Source: Magnetococcales bacterium (GTDB lineage Bacteria > Pseudomonadota > Magnetococcia > Magnetococcales > UBA8363). From it: a stretch of DNA of 60,748 nt. The stretch spans positions 1 to 60,748 of the forward strand of contig JADGCN010000007.1 in the NCBI GenBank assembly GCA_015228975.1, read 5' to 3'. Made by a program: the position numbers and the translations under genes. The notes beneath the pieces are model-generated. The model had not been told where the DNA came from. It saw only the letters and a list, made by a program, of their open reading frames with translations, and ran no database searches. Numbering within the stretch: the first letter of the stretch is position 1; the number at the start of each line of letters is the position of its first letter. This document shows, one piece after another, positions 47,292 to 57,035 of this stretch.

Positions 47292-48568
47292 ACCAATCCG
47301 CTCCCCTCCAGATCGTATTCAAGAATATCCATAAGGCCAACAGCCATACCTTGCCGGTCTATCTCAAGGGGGGTGGATACAAGGCGATGGCCGAGGCTTT
47401 GGCCAAAACCCCGGAAGAGGTGATCAACGAGGTCAAGACCTCCGGCATTCGTGGGCGGGGGGGTGCCGGTTTTCCAGCCGGGATCAAATGGTCCTTCATT
47501 CCCAAGTCATCGACCAAACCCAAATATTTGGTTTGCAATGCCGATGAGGGTGAACCGGGGACGTGCAAAGATCGGGACATCCTGCGTTTTGACCCGCATC
47601 TGCTGATCGAGGGTATGGTCATCGCCGCGTTCGCGGTGGGATCGGAGCGGGGGTATATTTATATACGTGGTGAATTTTTCCTGGAGAGCCAACGGGTTGA
47701 GGGTGCCATTCGCGAGGCTTACGCCAAAGGGTATCTGGGAGACAATATCCTTGGCACCGGGGTTCGTTTTGATTTGGCGGTACATTTGGGGGCCGGGGCT
47801 TACGTGTGTGGTGAGGAAACGGCACTGTTGGAATCCCTGGAAGGGAAAAAGGGGCAGCCACGGGTCAAACCGCCCTTTCCGGCCAATGTGGGACTTTGGG
47901 GCGGGCCCACCGTCATCAATAATGTGGAAACACTGGCTAGCATTCCGGCAATCCTGGAACATGGGGGGGGCTGGTATGCCGGTTTGGGGGTGGAAAAATC
48001 AACTGGGACCAAAATCTTCTCCGTGTCGGGTCATGTGAATCGCCCGGGGAATTATGAAGTGGAAATGGGCCTGCCCTTGAAGCGTTTGTTGGAAGAGTAC
48101 GCCGGAGGGGTCCGCGGTGGCTGGGACAACCTGAAAGGTGTGATTCCAGGGGGGTCTTCGTCGCCTGTTCTTGGCAAGCAGGTTTGTGAAACGGTAACCA
48201 TGGATTACGATAGCATTGCTCGCGCCGGCTCCATGCTGGGGTCGGGGGCGGTGGTCGTCATGGACAAATCGGTTTGTATCGTGCGGGCGATTGCCAGGAT
48301 ATCCAGGTTTTACCGCCATGAATCCTGTGGGCAATGCACGCCGTGTCGCGAGGGGACGGGTTGGTTGTCCCAGATCGTGACCCGTATCGAGGCGGGTGGC
48401 GGTCAGCCAGGCGATATCGAATTGCTGGAGGAATTGTGCGGCAATATTTCCGGCAGGACCATTTGCGCCCTGGGGGATGCGGCTGCCATGCCGGTAGCGG
48501 GGGCGATTCGGGCGTTCCGGGATGAATTTGTCTACCACGTGGAGCACGGTCGATGCTTGGTGGAATAG
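47288..48568 (+). CDS. nuoF: NADH-quinone oxidoreductase subunit F
   Basis: A 426-residue 51-kDa subunit that oxidises NADH with FMN and passes electrons to cluster N3. GRGGAGFPAGIKWSF and NADEGEPGTCKDRDI bind FMN/NADH. ESCGQCTPCREGTGW, plus a later Cys in GRTICALGD, holds the 4Fe-4S cluster. Four-base overlap with nuoE. Confidence 0.97.
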   Translation: MNQSAPLQIVFKNIHKANSHTLPVYLKGGGYKAMAEALAKTPEEVINEVKTSGIRGRGGAGFPAGIKWSFIPKSSTKPKYLVCNADEGEPGTCKDRDILRFDPHLLIEGMVIAAFAVGSERGYIYIRGEFFLESQRVEGAIREAYAKGYLGDNILGTGVRFDLAVHLGAGAYVCGEETALLESLEGKKGQPRVKPPFPANVGLWGGPTVINNVETLASIPAILEHGGGWYAGLGVEKSTGTKIFSVSGHVNRPGNYEVEMGLPLKRLLEEYAGGVRGGWDNLKGVIPGGSSSPVLGKQVCETVTMDYDSIARAGSMLGSGAVVVMDKSVCIVRAIARISRFYRHESCGQCTPCREGTGWLSQIVTRIEAGGGQPGDIELLEELCGNISGRTICALGDAAAMPVAGAIRAFRDEFVYHVEHGRCLVE

Positions 48569-48584
48569 GAGCCAGTGGACAAAG

Positions 48585-50987
48585 ATGCCTACTCTGATCA
48601 TCGATGACAGGGAGATAACCGTCAAGGCGGGGGCCACCATCATGGAGGCGGCCAAGCTTCTTGGCATTCATATCCCCCATTTTTGCTACCATCCGGGTCT
48701 TTCGGTGGCGGGAAATTGCCGGATGTGCATGGTGGAAGTTGAAAAAATGCCCAAGCCGGTCATCTCCTGCGCCATGCCAGTTAACGAAGGGATGGTGGTA
48801 CGCACCGACTCCGAGATGGTACGGAAGGCGCGGCGGGGGGTGATGGAACTGTTGCTGATCAACCATCCCCTGGATTGTCCGGTTTGCGACCAGGGCGGTG
48901 AGTGCAAGCTGCAAAATTATGCGGTCAAGTATGGCCCGGACCGGAGTCGCTTCCAGGAACACAAGCGCGAAGTACCCAACTATGATTTGGGGCCGGTGAT
49001 CGAAACCGAGATGAACCGCTGCATTCATTGCACCCGTTGCATCCGGTTTTCCACGGAGGTTGCGGGCACGGAAGAGATGGGGGCGGTTTTTCGCGGTGAT
49101 CACATGATGGTGGGGCCTTATCCCGGTCGTGGTCCGCTGACATCGGAGTTGGCGGGTAACATGGCGGAGATTTGCCCGGTTGGCGCCCTGAACTTGAAGC
49201 CATTTCATTTTCAGGTGCGGGGTTGGGAACTGCAGGAGGCGGATGGTGTGTGCCCTCATTGCGCCGTTGGCTGCCACACACGGGTGAATCATAAGGATAA
49301 TCTTGTTTATCGTATCAAATCGCGCCGTTGCGACAGCATTAACCAGGATTGGTTGTGCGATAAGGGGCGGTTTGCGTATGAAGGGATGACAGAGGGACGC
49401 AACCTGGTGCCGAAGATCATTCCCCAGGAAGGGGGATCCTTGGTGGAAGTGACCTGGGCCGAGGCGTTGGATCGGGCGGCGGAGCTGATCAAGGGCGTGG
49501 CCCCGGATGAGGTGGCGGGACTGGCTGGGGCGTGGGGTCAGGGTGCGGAGGAGTTGTACGCCTTCCAGGACTTTTTACGCAATGTCGTGGGGACGGCGCA
49601 TCTGGATCATCGCTTGGCACAGCGGGACTTCAGTGGCGATGCGGTGCCGTTGCAACGCGCTGATCTGATGCTCAATACCCCGCTTACGGCCATGGAAGGG
49701 GCCGATGCCATATTTCTGGTTGGGGCCGACCCCAGACATGAGATGCCATTGTTGAATTTGCGCTTGCGCAAGGCAACCTTGAATGGGGCTCAGGTGTGGT
49801 CCATGGGACCCAGGCACCTGTCGTCCAATTTGGAAAATGTGGAGGAAACGGTCATCGCCCCTGGTGAGGAGTGTAATTTTCTCCGCAAGGTGCTGGCCGC
49901 CATGGCGACACGGCGTGGGTCCAAGGCTGTGGTTGCCTGGGCGGGTGCCCTGCGGAAAGCGGAGAGGCCGCTGGTATTGTTGGGGCGGTATGCGATCAAT
50001 CACCCGCAGGCTGAACTATTGCGTCGATTGCTGCTGGCTTTGTTGAACAAGGCGGAATCGGTGCAGGAGGGGTGGCAGGGCTACAACCGCATGGTGGCGG
50101 TTGCCAATGCGGCAGCAGCTCAGGATATGGGAGTGGTACCCCATCTCGGTCCCGGCTACCAAAGTGTGGCTCGGACAGGGATGAACGCCAGGGAGATCCT
50201 GGAAGGGTGTGCCCTGGGGAAGATCAAGGTGTTGTTCCTGCTTGGAATTGACCCGGGAAACGAGGCGGCGGATTCTTATTTGGCGGCGGCTGCGGTGGCG
50301 GAGGCGCAGGTGATTTACCTGGGGGCTTTCGGTGATCGGGCAGCCCAACAGGCGCAGGTGGTATTGCCGGGTTTGCTCCCCGGTGAGCGGTCGATGACCC
50401 TGACCAATGGTGAAGGTCGGGTGCAGCGGAGCGAGCGCCATGTTAACGGGCCGTTGATGGCCCGGGAGGATTGGCGGATACTGCGGGCCTTGAGCCAGCG
50501 CTTTGCCAAGGTTCTGCCCTACAACGACCTGGAGGGATTGCGGGCCGCCATGGGTCGGGGGGATCGGCGTTACGATCTGGATGTCGTGGGATCGGGCAAG
50601 CTCGGGGTGCCGTGCGACCATGGGTCGGGGGTGACGCAGGGGTTGGATGTGAGTATCGATGTGGATGAAATGGAGGATGCGAGCGGGCCGATCCTGCTTT
50701 GGCAACCCTCTCTCTACGATGATACGCCGGTTGTCCGCGGTTCAAAGACCATGGCCAAGCTCGCCGGTGGGGTGGAACTCAGAATCGGAACCAAAGAAGC
50801 CAAAAAGCACAAAATTGCTTCGGGGGGGAGCGTGAGTGTCGAATGCAATGGTCACGCGATACAGGTTAAGGTAGCGGTGGATGAGGCGCTGGAGGGGAGT
50901 GTCCTGTTTGGAGCGGGGCTCGATTTCCGGTGTTTGGGGGATGGCAAGGGTGGTTTTCTTCCCGTAACCTTGAAGGCGTTGAAGTGA
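48585..50987 (+). CDS. nuoG: NADH-quinone oxidoreductase subunit G, with cysteines for cluster N7
   Basis: 800 residues. The N-terminal ferredoxin domain has 2Fe-2S N1b ligands (Cys34, 45, 48, 62), N4/N5 ligands in HPLDCPVCDQGGEC (His94, Cys98, 101, 107) and CIHCTRC...CPVGA (Cys146, 149, 152, 197). Cys223, 226, 230 and 258 (CPHCAVGC...WLCDKGRF) form the extra N7 4Fe-4S site, which many alphaproteobacteria and mitochondria have lost. A molybdopterin-oxidoreductase-like domain fills about 215-720. The ATG at 48585 follows a weak purine stretch; earlier starts lie in nuoF. Confidence 0.96.
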   Translation: MPTLIIDDREITVKAGATIMEAAKLLGIHIPHFCYHPGLSVAGNCRMCMVEVEKMPKPVISCAMPVNEGMVVRTDSEMVRKARRGVMELLLINHPLDCPVCDQGGECKLQNYAVKYGPDRSRFQEHKREVPNYDLGPVIETEMNRCIHCTRCIRFSTEVAGTEEMGAVFRGDHMMVGPYPGRGPLTSELAGNMAEICPVGALNLKPFHFQVRGWELQEADGVCPHCAVGCHTRVNHKDNLVYRIKSRRCDSINQDWLCDKGRFAYEGMTEGRNLVPKIIPQEGGSLVEVTWAEALDRAAELIKGVAPDEVAGLAGAWGQGAEELYAFQDFLRNVVGTAHLDHRLAQRDFSGDAVPLQRADLMLNTPLTAMEGADAIFLVGADPRHEMPLLNLRLRKATLNGAQVWSMGPRHLSSNLENVEETVIAPGEECNFLRKVLAAMATRRGSKAVVAWAGALRKAERPLVLLGRYAINHPQAELLRRLLLALLNKAESVQEGWQGYNRMVAVANAAAAQDMGVVPHLGPGYQSVARTGMNAREILEGCALGKIKVLFLLGIDPGNEAADSYLAAAAVAEAQVIYLGAFGDRAAQQAQVVLPGLLPGERSMTLTNGEGRVQRSERHVNGPLMAREDWRILRALSQRFAKVLPYNDLEGLRAAMGRGDRRYDLDVVGSGKLGVPCDHGSGVTQGLDVSIDVDEMEDASGPILLWQPSLYDDTPVVRGSKTMAKLAGGVELRIGTKEAKKHKIASGGSVSVECNGHAIQVKVAVDEALEGSVLFGAGLDFRCLGDGKGGFLPVTLKALK

Positions 50988-51058
50988 TTGGACGCACACG
51001 GTTCGGGTCGAGAGGGGTGTGAAGGGAATTTTATCGTGCTGGATGATCAGGGGTAGCG

Positions 51059-52099
51059 ATGGCGGATTTCCTGAAAATGGTGCATGAGATGGGTGTGGGC
51101 TTTTTTGGGCCCCTGCTTTGGTCGTTGGTATGGGTGGTGATCAAAGTCGTCCTGCTCCTGGCTCCCGTCCTTTTTATTGTGACCTATATCACCTTGGCGG
51201 AACGAAAGGTGATCGGTGCCATGCAGGTTCGCCCCGGGCCCAACCGGGTCGGTTTTTTTGGGGTGCTGCAACCATTGGCCGATGCGGTCAAGCTGATTTT
51301 TAAAGAAACAATTCTGCCAATCAAAGCGGATAAAGGATTGTTCATCCTGGCACCTCTCCTGACCTTGGTGCCGGCACTGCTCTCCTGGGCGGTGGTTCCT
51401 TTTTCCCCGGAACTGGTTTTGGCCAATATCAATATTGGTGTACTCTATCTTTTGGCGATTTCGTCTCTGGGTGCCTATGGCATCATCATGGCCGGTTGGT
51501 CTTCCAATTCGCGATATGCCTTTCTGGGAGCCATGCGTTCGGTGGCGCAGATGGTTTCCTATGAGGTGTCCATGGGTTTCACTCTGATACCGGTCATTTT
51601 GATCACCGGCAGTCTGAACCTTGTGGACGTGGTGGAACATCAAAAAACGTGGTGGAACGTCATACCGTTGGCACCCATGTTTTTCATCTATTTTATTTCC
51701 GTTGTTGCGGAAACCAATCGCACACCGTTCGACCTCCCAGAAGCGGAGCCGGAATTGGTTGCCGGGTTTTTCACGGAATATTCCGCCATGAGCGCCGGGC
51801 TGTTCTTGATGGGCGAGTATGCGAATATCGTCCTGGTGTCGTTTCTGGGCGCCCTGGTGTTCCTGGGGGGCTGGTTGCCGCCGGTCTCCATACTGGGCTT
51901 CATCCCCGGGCTGGTGTGGTTGGGATTGAAGGCGGGTTTTCTCATGTTTGTGTTTTTATGGATTCGCGCCACCTTCCCCCGCTATCGCTATGACCAATTG
52001 ATGCGGTTGGGGTGGAAAGTGTTTTTGCCGCTGTCGTTATTTTGGATCTTTCTGACCGGGCTGGTGCTGCAGCTAACCCAGGGTGTTCGAGGAGGTTGA
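51059..52099 (+). CDS. nuoH: NADH-quinone oxidoreductase subunit H
   Basis: A 346-residue ND1 membrane subunit with about eight helices that joins the peripheral and membrane arms and forms the quinone tunnel. [20 protein letters not shown] and [20 protein letters not shown] are its two signatures. The 71-bp gap after nuoG is one of the larger ones in the operon. A GAGGAGG at the 3' end serves nuoI. Confidence 0.97.
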   Translation: MADFLKMVHEMGVGFFGPLLWSLVWVVIKVVLLLAPVLFIVTYITLAERKVIGAMQVRPGPNRVGFFGVLQPLADAVKLIFKETILPIKADKGLFILAPLLTLVPALLSWAVVPFSPELVLANINIGVLYLLAISSLGAYGIIMAGWSSNSRYAFLGAMRSVAQMVSYEVSMGFTLIPVILITGSLNLVDVVEHQKTWWNVIPLAPMFFIYFISVVAETNRTPFDLPEAEPELVAGFFTEYSAMSAGLFLMGEYANIVLVSFLGALVFLGGWLPPVSILGFIPGLVWLGLKAGFLMFVFLWIRATFPRYRYDQLMRLGWKVFLPLSLFWIFLTGLVLQLTQGVRGG

Positions 52100-52101
52100 C
52101 G

Positions 52102-52596
52102 GTGGGACTGGATCTGAAAAATCTTCTGCAAAGTTTTGCCTTGAAAGAACTGGCTCAGGGAATGGCCGTTACCCTGAAGCACATGTTCAAGCCCACGATT
52201 ACCGTGCAATATCCCGAGGAACGGACGCCGTTATCCCCGAGGTTTCGCGGTGAACATGCCCTGCGTCGCGATGAGAACGGGGCGGAACGTTGTGTGGCGT
52301 GCAAACTGTGTGAAGCGGTGTGCCCGGCCCAAGCCATCATCATTGAGATCGATCCCGAATCAACCGCTGAAAAACGATTGACCCGGGTTTATGATATTGA
52401 TGAAACCAAATGTATTTTTTGTGGATTTTGTCAGGAGGCCTGTCCGGTGGAGGCGATTGTGCTGGGGCCGAATTTTGAATTTTTTGGATCACGCCGTTCC
52501 GATCTTTATTATGATAAGAAACGGCTTTTGGATAACGGTGAGCGTTTCCAAAATGCGTTGAATGCCTGTATCGCTGCCGACGCCAAATATCGGTAA
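52102..52596 (+). CDS. nuoI: NADH-quinone oxidoreductase subunit I
   Basis: A 164-residue TYKY subunit with two 4Fe-4S clusters (N6a and N6b). The motifs are [12 protein letters not shown] and [15 protein letters not shown] at 52102 is the start: GAGGAGG lies eight bases upstream and family homology begins there. It begins two bases after nuoH. Confidence 0.96.
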   Translation: MGLDLKNLLQSFALKELAQGMAVTLKHMFKPTITVQYPEERTPLSPRFRGEHALRRDENGAERCVACKLCEAVCPAQAIIIEIDPESTAEKRLTRVYDIDETKCIFCGFCQEACPVEAIVLGPNFEFFGSRRSDLYYDKKRLLDNGERFQNALNACIAADAKYR

Positions 52597-52608
52597 CGGG
52601 GAAAAACT

Positions 52609-53199
52609 ATGACGGTTGCGGATATTATTTTTTACCTGTTTGCCACGTTGGCCGTTTTGGCGGCCTTGGGTGTGGTGGGGTCACGCAACCCTGTGCATTC
52701 CGTTTTGTTTCTGGTGTTGACCTTTTTTTCGACAGCGGGATTGTTCGTATTGATCGGTGCTGAATTTTTGGCGGCTGTGCTGGTGATGGTCTATATGGGT
52801 GCGGTGGCTATTTTATTCTTGTTCGTGGTGATGATGTTGGATGTTGATTTCGCCCGGTTGCGGCGGGAAAGTGTGCGTTATTTGCCGCTGGGACTGACGG
52901 TGGGATTCGTGATGTTCGTGGAATTGGGGTTTATGGTGGGGCATCATCATTGGGATAAGGCGGTGAGCGGGTTGGATACGGTGAACAACACGTTGGCCAT
53001 CGGGCAGGCTCTGTATACGCGGTATCTGTATCCTTTTGAGGTGGCCTCTTTAATATTGTTGGTGGCATTGATCGGGGCGGTGGCCTTGACCCATCGGGAA
53101 CGCAAGCGGGTCCACCGTCAGGATATCGCCAGACAACTGGCCAGGACCAAGGAGGACGCCGTGGAATTGCGCAAGGTTGCCTCAGGTGAGGGGGCGTGA
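52609..53199 (+). CDS. nuoJ: NADH-quinone oxidoreductase subunit J
   Basis: A 196-residue ND6 membrane subunit with five helices. [20 protein letters not shown] and [19 protein letters not shown], the pi-bulge helix involved in coupling, are characteristic. A basic C-terminal tail follows the last helix. Its stop overlaps the nuoK start as TGATG. Confidence 0.95.
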   Translation: MTVADIIFYLFATLAVLAALGVVGSRNPVHSVLFLVLTFFSTAGLFVLIGAEFLAAVLVMVYMGAVAILFLFVVMMLDVDFARLRRESVRYLPLGLTVGFVMFVELGFMVGHHHWDKAVSGLDTVNNTLAIGQALYTRYLYPFEVASLILLVALIGAVALTHRERKRVHRQDIARQLARTKEDAVELRKVASGEGA

Positions 53200-53507
53200 T
53201 GGCAATGAGCCTCAATCATTATCTGGTGTTGGGCGCCCTGTTGTTCACCATCGGGGTGGTGGGGATCTTCCTCAACCGGCGCAATGTCATCCTGATCATG
53301 ATGAGCATTGAGTTGATCCTCCTGGCGGTCAATATCAACTTTGTGGCTTTTTCCCGATTCATGAACCATGTGGATGGGCAGATCATCACCTTCTTCGTTC
53401 TGACGGTGGCTGCGGCCGAGGCGGCGATTGGTTTGGCCATTCTGGTGGCTTTTTTCCGTAACCGGTCCACGATTGATGTGGAAGAGATCGATTCCATGAA
53501 AGGATAA
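53199..53507 (+). CDS. nuoK: NADH-quinone oxidoreductase subunit K
   Basis: A 102-residue ND4L subunit with three helices. The proton-channel glutamates lie in [19 protein letters not shown] and the following [12 protein letters not shown] helix. ATG 53199 overlaps the nuoJ stop; ATG 53205 is an alternative. It is followed by nuoL after 36 bp. Confidence 0.95.
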   Translation: MAMSLNHYLVLGALLFTIGVVGIFLNRRNVILIMMSIELILLAVNINFVAFSRFMNHVDGQIITFFVLTVAAAEAAIGLAILVAFFRNRSTIDVEEIDSMKG

Positions 53508-53543
53508 CAACGCCGGTGATTGAGGCGATTGGATAATGGAACC

Positions 53544-55460
53544 ATGAGTGTAAATCTGTTGATCCTACTAGCCCCTTTGGCGGGTGCCCTGACGGCCGGT
53601 CTCCTTGGGAGGCACATTGGCAGGAGTGCGGCCATTGGGGCCACCATCGTCGGCATGTTGATATCGGCGGCATTGGCCATCCACGTGTTTTTCAATGTGG
53701 CTGTGGGAGATGGTCCGGTGATTCACGAGGAAGTCTTCTCGTGGATCGTATCAGGCAAGTTTGCAGTTCACTTCGGTCTACTGATTGATCGCATGACCGC
53801 CATCATGCTGATCGTGGTGTCGGGGATTTCGACCCTGATCCATATTTATTCCATTGGCTACATGGCCGAAGATCCCGATGAACCCCGGTTTTTCAGCTAT
53901 TTGTCCCTGTTTACCTTCGCCATGCTGGCCCTGGTGACGGCGGATAACTTTTTACAATTGTTCTTTGGGTGGGAGGGCGTTGGTTTGGCCTCCTATCTGT
54001 TGATCGGTTTCTGGTATCGCAAGGAATCGGCCTGCAATGCGGCTATCAAGGCCTTTCTGGTCAATCGGGTGGGGGATTTTGGTTTCGCCCTGGGTATTTT
54101 CACCATTTTCATGATTTTTGGCACTCTGGACTATGACCAGGTTTTCCACATGGCGGGGCGCAAAGAGTTTCAATCGACGGTGAATTTCTTGTTTTTCGGA
54201 CCGGTGGACACCATCACCCTGATCTGTCTGTTGCTGTTCATCGGGGCCATGGGTAAATCGGCGCAATTTTTATTGCACACTTGGTTGCCGGACGCCATGG
54301 AGGGACCAACGCCGGTTTCGGCCCTTATTCATGCGGCGACCATGGTGACAGCGGGGGTGTTCATGGTTTGCCGTGCCTCGCCGTTGTTTGAATTATCGCC
54401 GACCGCCCTGGGGGTGGTGACCATTGTTGGGGCGGTGACGGCATTGTTCGCCGCGACGGTCGGACTGGTGCAAAACGACATTAAAAAGGTTATCGCGTAT
54501 TCGACCTGTTCCCAGTTGGGCTACATGTTTTTTGCCGCCGGGGTATCGGCGTATGCCGCGGCCATGTTCCACCTGATGACCCATGCCTTTTTCAAGGCGC
54601 TGTTGTTTTTGTCAGCGGGGGCGGTGATTCATGCCATGCATCATGAGCAGGATATGCGGCGCATGGGCGGGTTGATTAAAAAAATTCCCATGACGTATGG
54701 CGTGATGATGATTGGCACCTTGGCTTTGACGGGTTTTCCGTTCCTCGCCGGGTTTTACTCCAAAGATGCCATCCTGGAATCGGCCTATGCGGCGCATTCG
54801 GCGGTTGGTACCTTCGCCTGGCTGATGGGGATGCTTGCCGCTGTTTTGACGACCTTCTACTCGTTTCGTCTGGTGTTCATGACCTTTCATGGCAAGCCGG
54901 TTGATCTGCACGCTTACGGCCATGCCCATGAAGCGCCGTGGTCCATGCGGGGTCCGTTGGTGTTGTTGGCGGTGGGGGCGGTGTTCGCCGGGGTGATCGG
55001 GGCACCGATGATCGAAGCGCACTGGTTCAAGGAGGCCATCGTCGTCGCTCCGGGGCACGAAGCCCTGGAACATGCCCACCATGTCCCGGGTTGGGTCAAA
55101 TGGCTGCCTTTCGTGGCATTCCTGGTGGGCTTGACCGTGGCTTGGCTGATGTACGTGCGGCTACCGACATTGCCTGGCATCATGGCGGAAACTTTCCGTA
55201 AAACCTATCGATTCCTGGTCAACGCCTGGTACTTTGACCGTCTCTACGATTGGATGTTTGTCAACATGGCCAAGAAGATTGGAGACGGGCTGTGGCGTAC
55301 GGGTGATGTCACTATCATTGATGGCTTTGGCGTCAATGGTGCCGCGGCCACCTGTGCCAGGGTTGCCGAATGGTTGCGCTCCATCCAGTCTGGATATATC
55401 TACCATTATGCCTTCGTCATGGTGATCGGCGTATTGGTTTTGGTTACTGTCTATACCTAA
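53544..55460 (+). CDS. nuoL: NADH-quinone oxidoreductase subunit L
   Basis: A 638-residue ND5 antiporter-like subunit of about 16 helices with the long lateral helix at the C-terminus. FFGWEGVGLASYLLIGFWY carries the coupling glutamate, and KSAQFLLHTWLPDAMEGPTP the central lysine region. FKALLFLSAGAVIHAMHHEQ is also conserved. The ATG at 53544 starts family homology. Confidence 0.97.
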   Translation: MSVNLLILLAPLAGALTAGLLGRHIGRSAAIGATIVGMLISAALAIHVFFNVAVGDGPVIHEEVFSWIVSGKFAVHFGLLIDRMTAIMLIVVSGISTLIHIYSIGYMAEDPDEPRFFSYLSLFTFAMLALVTADNFLQLFFGWEGVGLASYLLIGFWYRKESACNAAIKAFLVNRVGDFGFALGIFTIFMIFGTLDYDQVFHMAGRKEFQSTVNFLFFGPVDTITLICLLLFIGAMGKSAQFLLHTWLPDAMEGPTPVSALIHAATMVTAGVFMVCRASPLFELSPTALGVVTIVGAVTALFAATVGLVQNDIKKVIAYSTCSQLGYMFFAAGVSAYAAAMFHLMTHAFFKALLFLSAGAVIHAMHHEQDMRRMGGLIKKIPMTYGVMMIGTLALTGFPFLAGFYSKDAILESAYAAHSAVGTFAWLMGMLAAVLTTFYSFRLVFMTFHGKPVDLHAYGHAHEAPWSMRGPLVLLAVGAVFAGVIGAPMIEAHWFKEAIVVAPGHEALEHAHHVPGWVKWLPFVAFLVGLTVAWLMYVRLPTLPGIMAETFRKTYRFLVNAWYFDRLYDWMFVNMAKKIGDGLWRTGDVTIIDGFGVNGAAATCARVAEWLRSIQSGYIYHYAFVMVIGVLVLVTVYT

Positions 55461-55479
55461 CCCGGCGGGACATTTGCCC

Positions 55480-56955
55480 ATGCTGAGCTTGGTCACATTT
55501 TTACCTCTTTTTGGCGCCCTGGTCATCGCTGTTGGGGTACACAACCGACCCGCGTTGGCGCGCTGGGCCGCTTTGGTGGTTTCTGGTGTGACCTTTCTGT
55601 TGAGCCTTTTGCTGCTGGAAGGATTCGATCCGGGTTCCCATGCCTTCCAATTCCTGGAGGAGAGTCCCTGGCTGCCGGGATATGGGTTGTATTACCGCAT
55701 GGGTATCGATGGCATCAGCCTGCCGTTCGTCTTGTTGACGACATTCCTGACCCCGGTGTGTATCCTCTCCTCCTGGGAGTCGGTGCAAAAATATGTCAAG
55801 GAATACATGGTCGCCTTCCTGGCCCTGGAGACATTTGTGGTCGGTGTCTTTTGCGCCCTCGATTTCATCCTGTTTTATATCTTGTGGGAGGCGATGCTGA
55901 TTCCGATGTTTTTGATCATCGGTGTCTGGGGGGGGCCCAATCGCATCTATGCCGCCATGAAATTTTTCCTGTATACCCTGGTGGGGTCGGTGTTGATGCT
56001 GGTCGCCGTGTTGGCCATGGGGATCAAAGCAGGGACTTTTTCCATACCAGCCCTGATGGATCACCCCTTTTCACTGGTGTTCCAGATTTGGGTGTTCCTC
56101 GGTCTTTTCGCCTCCTTTTCGGTCAAGGTGCCCATGTGGCCGGTGCATACCTGGTTGCCGGATGCCCATGTGGAGGCACCGACAGCGGGTTCGGTCATCC
56201 TTGCCGGCATCCTGCTCAAGATGGGTGCCTATGGTTTTTTACGGTTTTCCATCCCCATGTTGCCCGATGCGACCCGCGTTTTCGTACCGTTGATCTTTGG
56301 TCTTTCGCTGGTGGCCATCGTTTATACGGCCCTGGTGGCGTTGATGCAAAAAGATTTGAAAAAGTTGATCGCCTACTCCTCGGTCTCCCACATGGGCTTC
56401 GTCACCATCGGTTTGTTCACCCTGAACGAACAAGGGGTGGAGGGTGGTATTTTGCAGATGATCAATCACGGTATCGTCGCCGGGGCTTTGTTCCTCCTGG
56501 TTGGGGTCGTCTATGATCGGTTGCATACCCGTGAGATCGCCCGTTTTGGCGGTCTGGTGCATCGCATGCCCGTATACGCGCTCATCTTCATGGTCTTCAC
56601 CATGGCATCGGTGGGCCTGCCGGGGACCAATGGCTTTGTCGGGGAGTTTCTGATCCTGTTGGGGGCGTATCTAGCCTCCAAGGGGGTTGCGGTGGTGGCA
56701 ACCACCGGGGTGGTGTTGGGGGCGGCTTACATGTTGTGGATGTACAAACGGGTTGTGTTTGGTGAAATTCATGATGGGGTGTCCACACTGCTGGATGTGA
56801 GCAAGCGGGAGCTGATCCTGTTCGTGCCGCTGCTGATCCTGGTGTTTTGGATCGGCTTCTATCCCAAACCTTTCCTGGAAATGTTTCACGTATCGGTGCA
56901 ACACCTGTTGCAACAGGCGAGTGTGGTCAAGGTTGGGGCCATGGTAGTCAAGTAG
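55480..56955 (+). CDS. nuoM: NADH-quinone oxidoreductase subunit M
   Basis: A 491-residue ND4 antiporter-like subunit of about 14 helices. ILWEAMLIPMFLIIG carries the key glutamate. KVPMWPVHTWLPDAHVEAPT and YSSVSHMGFVTIGLFTLNEQ are family motifs. The ATG at 55480 is preferred to a TTG at 55474. nuoN follows after 80 bp. Confidence 0.97.
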   Translation: MLSLVTFLPLFGALVIAVGVHNRPALARWAALVVSGVTFLLSLLLLEGFDPGSHAFQFLEESPWLPGYGLYYRMGIDGISLPFVLLTTFLTPVCILSSWESVQKYVKEYMVAFLALETFVVGVFCALDFILFYILWEAMLIPMFLIIGVWGGPNRIYAAMKFFLYTLVGSVLMLVAVLAMGIKAGTFSIPALMDHPFSLVFQIWVFLGLFASFSVKVPMWPVHTWLPDAHVEAPTAGSVILAGILLKMGAYGFLRFSIPMLPDATRVFVPLIFGLSLVAIVYTALVALMQKDLKKLIAYSSVSHMGFVTIGLFTLNEQGVEGGILQMINHGIVAGALFLLVGVVYDRLHTREIARFGGLVHRMPVYALIFMVFTMASVGLPGTNGFVGEFLILLGAYLASKGVAVVATTGVVLGAAYMLWMYKRVVFGEIHDGVSTLLDVSKRELILFVPLLILVFWIGFYPKPFLEMFHVSVQHLLQQASVVKVGAMVVK

Positions 56956-57035
56956 TGGTCGTTCCCCTGCGGGGCTTGACCTCTTGGAACGGATGGGATT
57001 GCAGGAAATAATCGTCGGCGGAGCGAAATAACGAC

